Source: Artocarpus heterophyllus (lineage: Eukaryota; Streptophyta; Magnoliopsida; Rosales; Moraceae). Taken from it: a stretch of DNA of 64,000 bases. The stretch spans positions 42,171,779-42,235,778 of the forward strand of contig CM046354.1 of assembly GCA_025403435.1 (NCBI GenBank), given 5' to 3'. Numbering within the stretch: the first letter of the stretch is position 1; every line of letters starts with the position of its first letter. Shown here one piece after another: positions 59,188 through 64,000 of this stretch. Made by a program: the position numbers and the translations under genes. The notes beneath the pieces were generated by a model. The model saw only the letters and a program-made list of their open reading frames with translations. It had not been told where the DNA came from and did no database searches.

Positions 59188-61210
59188 TGTTAGACATGTA
59201 TGCCCTAAGGAGTAAAAATGTAATATGTTTTTGGAGACATTTTTACTAATAAAGAATTTATTTATATACCAAATCTTGTCCTCTTTACGTTCATATTTGT
59301 TGAATGTATGTTAAGCAAACAATAGTCGGAGACTGTTGGTCTAAACCTTAAGACTTGGGCATATGATGGACGGATCATATGGAAGACATGATTCTTAAGG
59401 TGATGGTCTAAATCATATGATCCATAATCGAGGGAATAAAGTTGGGTGCTTTATTCATGCAAAGATTGTTATGTTGTCTATATCCCTTTTAGGAGATGGT
59501 TTGTCTTGACCATTGGAGGTGGACTCCATGAATAGAAACATTGGCACGTTGTCATAGGTGACGATGTGTTGGATCAGGAAATAAAGTGAATTGATTTGGA
59601 TTAATAATTCTGTTTCAGCAAATCGATTCACTTCAATCATTTGTGTTGTATCTTAACCCTGAGATGAATAATGGGCTTGTTGTCTTCACTTGTGTCTTTT
59701 GATGTACCAAAGGGTGACACCCATATCTTAATAGTGGTATGCATGCCTATACGTTGGAGGCATGACTCTTGATAGCGTAAACCTGTTAATAATAGATATG
59801 GAATCCATAGCTCCTCTTTAGGAGTAATGATATCCTCTTATATGCGTTATCCTATAATTGGAAAACTAGAGCGCTCAACCATTTAGATACATAGGTGTAA
59901 CCGAATGGTATACTGTCTTTGGATGGTAAGTTTTCTGATGGTGAGATAATGGAATGTAAGATAAAAATAATCGGGTAGGTAAGATAGAACTTGTCCTTAA
60001 GCTGATTATGGATTATCATATGGGGATACAATATACTATGATATGTCATGGAGACTTAGCTATACGGGCTTCGTACTTCTATGTAGTTCGAGAGTGTTGC
60101 TCCAAGCTTTTAGTGGAGTAGCGTTGGAGTTGATAATTATGAAATGTATATCTGGGATATTGGGTTTCGTAATTATCGGGAGCTTGAACTATGTAGGTCT
60201 ATTTGGTCCCCTTTGTTAGCTCACAACATCCTGTAACGACACGGCGTGCTTTTCCAATAATTGGTGACTTATGTTAGATTTATTAAATTGTTTAAAATTT
60301 AAAAGAATTAAATAATTCATGTATGCTTATCGGTTGAATTAATTTTGCAATGAAATTAATTCAAGATAAACTTATTGAATTATTGGGATAGTATAATTTT
60401 TGTTTGTTTTTCGATTGATTTAATTTTGGATAAATTAGATCAAGATAAACTTGTAGAATTATTGGGAATTGATTTATTTTCTTAGAGATTATCTAGATAA
60501 AGTTGTTTTGATCAGATAACTTCTCTATTGGGTTATTTGAATTAAAACTGAGACTTTATCCTATAGAATCTCGGGTGGAAAATAAAAGATTCGTGAAATT
60601 TTTTATTTGACAGTTCGGCCTGCCGATAGACATGTTCTACCGGCCGATGGGGCCTGTTCGGCCTGCAGATCAGGTGGTTCGGTCTACCGATCAGCGAAGG
60701 ATAAGATCACGCGTTTCCACGCAGATCTTATCAGATATTGGTCTGAATTTGATTCTGATCCGAGTTTTGAGACTTAATCTTATAAGGACTAACCCTAGGA
60801 CCAACCTCTATAAATAGGGAGTGATTCTCACAATTTACTTAGATCAATTGAGAGATTAAGAGTGATACTCTACTAAGTGAGAATCTAAAAACTCCCTAAG
60901 AACATTTGTTCACAAATCACAAACACTTGCTTTGGGTTCTCTCGATTGGTTGGAAGGAGAGTCACCGGTGGAAGAGCTGTACGTGTGAGCCCACACTCAC
61001 TCCAGTCGTGGATAGAGAATAACAAAGAAGACCAGTTGGTTGAGGCTCTTTTGGAACGTTATTTCTCTTCACAGATTGTGGAGGTTCTTCGGCACACAAA
61101 GGTTAGTAAGATCAGGTTAATTTATAGATATAGCATGTCAAACTTGTGTTTTGGAAATTACTCTGATATATAAAATTTTTATAATTTCGCTGCGCACTTT
61201 TCTTCCAATA
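59188..61210 (+). repeat. 3' LTR of copia H
   Basis: 2023 bp. Sense short ORF 60946-61173; antisense ORF 59455-59640. The dyad array at 60614-60695 has four unit positions (60616, 60641, 60659, 60680), about 43 bp more than the 5' LTR. Confidence 0.93.
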
Positions 61211-61704
61211 GGCCCACTATTTATCTTTCAAAATTAGTTATTATTTATTTATTATTAAATAATCTTGAATTGAGTTTTTTAAAGAGTTGGCACTCTAGGG
61301 TTTCTATATTATCATATCCTATCAAAAAAAATTATATAATGAATGTTTATTAATAAATTGTTATTAATTAAAATTTCTGATTCAATTATTATTTTAATTA
61401 ATTTTTTTGTCAGTTATGGTTCCTTAGTGGTTGGAATTTGTATCTAGATTTTTCATTTAATTAGATGGTAGTTTATCATCATCGTCAAGGTTTGTTATTT
61501 ATTTGTTTTTTGAAATTCCACAAGCTGGAAACAAGATAGGTTTTGGTTGCAAATTTCTATTAAATTTGTTAAGGACGGGTCTAAGAGATAGACATGATTG
61601 ATGGTTTATTTGTTCTTTCTATTTATAAATTTTTCCTAAGTGTTTAAATTGTTATTAAAATTAAAAAAAATAATGAGAAAATCGGTTCTTGGGTCTGGGT
61701 TCTA

Positions 61705-61826
61705 CGACAAGTCGATCAACCACCCCTGGGGTAGTCTTGTCAACTAGGCTTGGCTTCATAGCTAGTCTGTCAGACAGAGTTGGTCGACTAGCCCCTATTA
61801 TAGGCGGTCAATTGCTTGGCGTCAAA
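61705..61826. repeat. Divergent short-motif array in leader of I
   Basis: At the place where B and H carry TCGGCAGGCCGA units, I has GTCGATC, GTCAACTAG, CTAGTC, GTCGACTAG and GTCAATT at roughly 61711, 61739, 61762, 61783 and 61806. TCGGC arms are absent. The repeat is weak and its definition is tentative. Confidence 0.35.
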
Positions 61827-62297
61827 GGGTAGATTTTTGTTTTTTTTTTTTTTCAATGGTTTTCTTTTGTGGGACAATTTAAGAAAAATAGACAAAATTT
61901 TTATGTTAACCAGAGAATAATTTTTGATCTATACGAGATTGAAATTGAAGATGGACGGCACATGAAAAATGAACAACGAGAAAATACAAGATAAAGAATC
62001 GATATATGTTTTGATTTAACCTTTGTAATCTTTATTTTCTTTTCTATAGCATGGAGCCATAATATTCTAGGGTGGAACAATAATATTACGGTTACTTATT
62101 ATATTGCTTGTCGCTTTGCTTATTGCGTTGCTTGTTTGCTTTATAATTTCCTTTACCACGTATGTTGATAACATGCTTTGTATAATAGGGAGTGCCGCTC
62201 ATTAAATTATTCATGCATGTTAACGTAAAAAGATTGATTTCTAAAATATTGAGTGGGAGAAGGTTTTTGAAGAGAGGATGGCCATGCCTTCATCGTT

Positions 62298-62638
62298 GGC
62301 CTATAGGTAACACATAATGGTTTTGACCCCTAGGAAGTGATACATCATGTACCAGGTTAGATCTCTGAAAGAATAATTTGCTTTAGCATGTTTTATCATT
62401 GTTCACTCTTAGGTGATAATTATAAACCTAGATAAAGTAGTTGAAACATTGGTTAAACACTCAAATTGATTTTATTATTAACCTCCTTTAGGAGCTCTGT
62501 TAATAAAATTAATGGTTAAAGAAAGCAATTATTAGTATATGCTAAATCAAACAGGTCTTAGATAGTATATACTAATCGGAAGGGATTTGTGTTTCTAATT
62601 GAATTTATTAAGTATCCCTTAGGTGGCTTGTTGAATTC
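62298..62638 (+). ncRNA. Five-stem-loop leader domain of copia I
   Basis: Colinear with B and H. SL2 lower stem TGCTTTA/TAAAGTA (62379-62385/62433-62439). SL3 TTGATTTTATTATTAAC/GTTAATAAAATTAA with CTCC-TTTA-GGAG tip. SL4 13 bp (62531-62543/62564-62576). SL5 62601-62612/62627-62638. Several pairs differ from B on both sides yet still pair. Confidence 0.65.
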
Positions 62639-62786
62639 TATGTTAGGAATTATTGTTGTGAGGTTGCAATTTTTTCAAGGTTTTGACACAAACACATTAT
62701 GTGCTTACTTGTTTGTATCATCTTAATAAAATTATTATTTGGAGTTTGCTTATGTTTCATATATGAATCTTTATTGTAGATCAAAA

Positions 62787-64000
62787 TATCTAAAATGATT
62801 TATCTTCAATAATTGATAAAATGATTTATCTTCGATACTTGATAAAAATAGGTTAACTGGCAAGAACTATAATGATGGAAAATGGAACCTGAATATCGTC
62901 TTATCCTTTGAGAAACTAAAATTTGTGCTAACCACACCATGTCCTCGTGCACCTATCGGTGAATCCACTAATGAACAAATCTAAGTGTATGGTCGCTTGA
63001 AAGATGTTGATGTTTATGCCTGTTGTTATATCATGGCTAGCATGAATAACGTGCTATAGCCTCAACATAAAGATCATGAGACTGCTCGTTAGATCATGGA
63101 TAATCTTGAGGACATGTTTGAAGGCCAATCCTTGACAAAGCAGCAAGGGGCTCTTCAGAAGCTTCTTAATTGCAAACAAAAACTTAGGACATCTATGAAG
63201 GATCACATGATGTTAGTTATGGGTTACCTCGTAGAGGCTCAAACCCATGGAGATGACTATGGTCTTTGAGAATATTTATAGGTAATTCATTTTGTTTAGA
63301 GCTTCATAAAACTTGAGCAATAGACAAGATGTGACCGTAACTGAGTTGATAAAGTAGTTGCAAGAGTTTGAAAACTTGATTAGGGAAGCTCTAATTAGTG
63401 GCGAGGCAAACTTGGCAGTTGCATATGGCTCCAACTCCAACTTTGGAAATGGAAACAAGAAAAAGGCCAAGAATGAGAGGTCTTCTATTTGGCAAAGGGC
63501 AAGGATAAGAAGAAAAAGAAGAGGAACTCGAAGAAGCTAAAGTGTTTCTACTATAGGAAGTTCAAGCACATCAAGAAGAATTGCAGGCACTTCCAAGCTA
63601 AAGGAGGTAAGTGCAAACTTTTGGCTGTTAAGGCTTGTTTAGTTGAAGAATCAAGTGACACATGGGTCATAGATCCTGGAGTAACTAACCATGTTTATGT
63701 TTCTCTATAGGGGTTTAAGGAAATGCAAAGTTTGCTACATGAGCACTTCATATTGTGGATGGGTGATGGATCTTTAATGTTAGCTGAAATAGTGGAAGAC
63801 GTCTATTTTTATTTTGATAGTTATAGGAATTTAGTTTTGAAAGATTGTTTTTATATTATTAAACTTAAAAGGAATTTAATTTCTATTGCTTGTTTATTTA
63901 ATGCTTCTTATTTAGTTTCTTTCACTAATTAAGTTGTGATTCACAAAAACAAATCTTTTATGTGTAGTGGATAGATGCAAAACAACCTATATTTTATCAA
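62787..64000 (+). pseudogene. Copia I gag and protease region (decayed)
   Basis: Translated blocks match B's gag (NRLTGKNYND, LSFEKLKFVLTTPCP, LVMGYLVEAQ). The zinc knuckle has lost a cysteine (CFYYRKFKHIKKNC), and the protease triad is altered to VIDPGVTNH, Ser replaced by Pro. Stops and shifts occur throughout. The pre-integrase region begins before the window ends. Confidence 0.88.

Larger units (their letters stand above)
51549..61210 (+). mobile_element. Decayed Ty1/copia retrotransposon H (same family as B)
   Basis: 9.66-kb element with LTRs 51549-53515 and 59188-61210 and perfect target duplication GGCCC (51544-51548, 61211-61215). LTRs differ at dozens of sites and by several indels, so it is much older than B. 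The 3' terminus has mutated from CA to TA. PBS, leader, stem-loop domain, gag-pol and PPT are all recognisable but gag-pol is full of stops. It is inserted just before, or in, the leader of copia relative I. Confidence 0.95.
61245..64000 (+). mobile_element. Copia relative I, 5'-truncated, continues past window
   Basis: Homology to the B/H leader begins near 61250 (AGTTGGCACTCTAGGG) and runs colinearly through the stem-loop region into gag and protease, ending at the window edge. No LTR or PBS of its own is seen left of H, so the 5' end was lost or rearranged before H inserted. More diverged from B than H is. A 26-bp tandem duplication (AAAATGATTTATCTTC...) sits near the gag start, 62793-62845. 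Confidence 0.85.

Noticed and set aside
1..64000. tRNA, rRNA or organellar insertions
   Set aside because: None recognised on either strand by reading; tRNA-like matches are only the retrotransposon primer-binding sites.

Overview
The window is plant nuclear DNA, probably from a eudicot with a repeat-rich genome. Evidence: long LTR retrotransposons of the Ty3/gypsy chromovirus and Ty1/copia types, primer-binding sites matching initiator tRNA-Met, AT-rich intergenic DNA, a PIF/Harbinger relic and two plant-type host genes. The species cannot be named from the sequence.

Layout. 1-1100: relic of a PIF/Harbinger transposase. 1101-19866: gypsy element A (minus strand, TSD ATAAT), split by intact copia element B (3943-13640, plus strand, TSD GCCAT) inside A's integrase. 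20159-29221: gypsy element C (plus, TSD ATTTA), same family as A, with almost identical LTRs but a broken gag-pol. 29222-32410: host DNA with a split SWIB/MDM2-domain gene or pseudogene (exons 30764-30937 and 32132-32251). 32411-44323: truncated, internally deleted gypsy element D, containing intact gypsy element F (32591-41650, minus, TSD CGGTG). 44865-47920: an older probable solo LTR holding a copia-family solo LTR, G (45222-47237, TSD GGAAC). 48207-48371: a MITE. 49335-50513: an intact single-exon glutaredoxin-domain gene, the only clearly intact host gene. 51549-61210: decayed copia element H (plus, TSD GGCCC). 61245-64000: a still more decayed copia relative, I, running off the window.

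B and F each keep one uninterrupted gag-pol frame, near-identical LTRs, a PBS and a PPT, so they are candidates for recently active, autonomous elements. A, C, D, H and I carry nonsense codons, frameshifts or deletions.

Two structures are not explained by standard annotation. (1) A 12-bp dyad, TCGGC-NN-GCCGA, is repeated about every 21-22 bp (two helical turns). It occurs in the LTRs of the gypsy family and, independently, in both the LTR and the leader of the copia family, although these superfamilies are otherwise unrelated in sequence. (2) The copia leader contains five consecutive stem-loops (B: 7142-7484), four carrying a CCCCTAGG core with a 6-nt palindrome. The stems recur in H and I with compensatory or wobble-preserving changes. 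They lie inside a predicted intron (5871-7627) and look like a retrovirus-style packaging/dimerisation domain.
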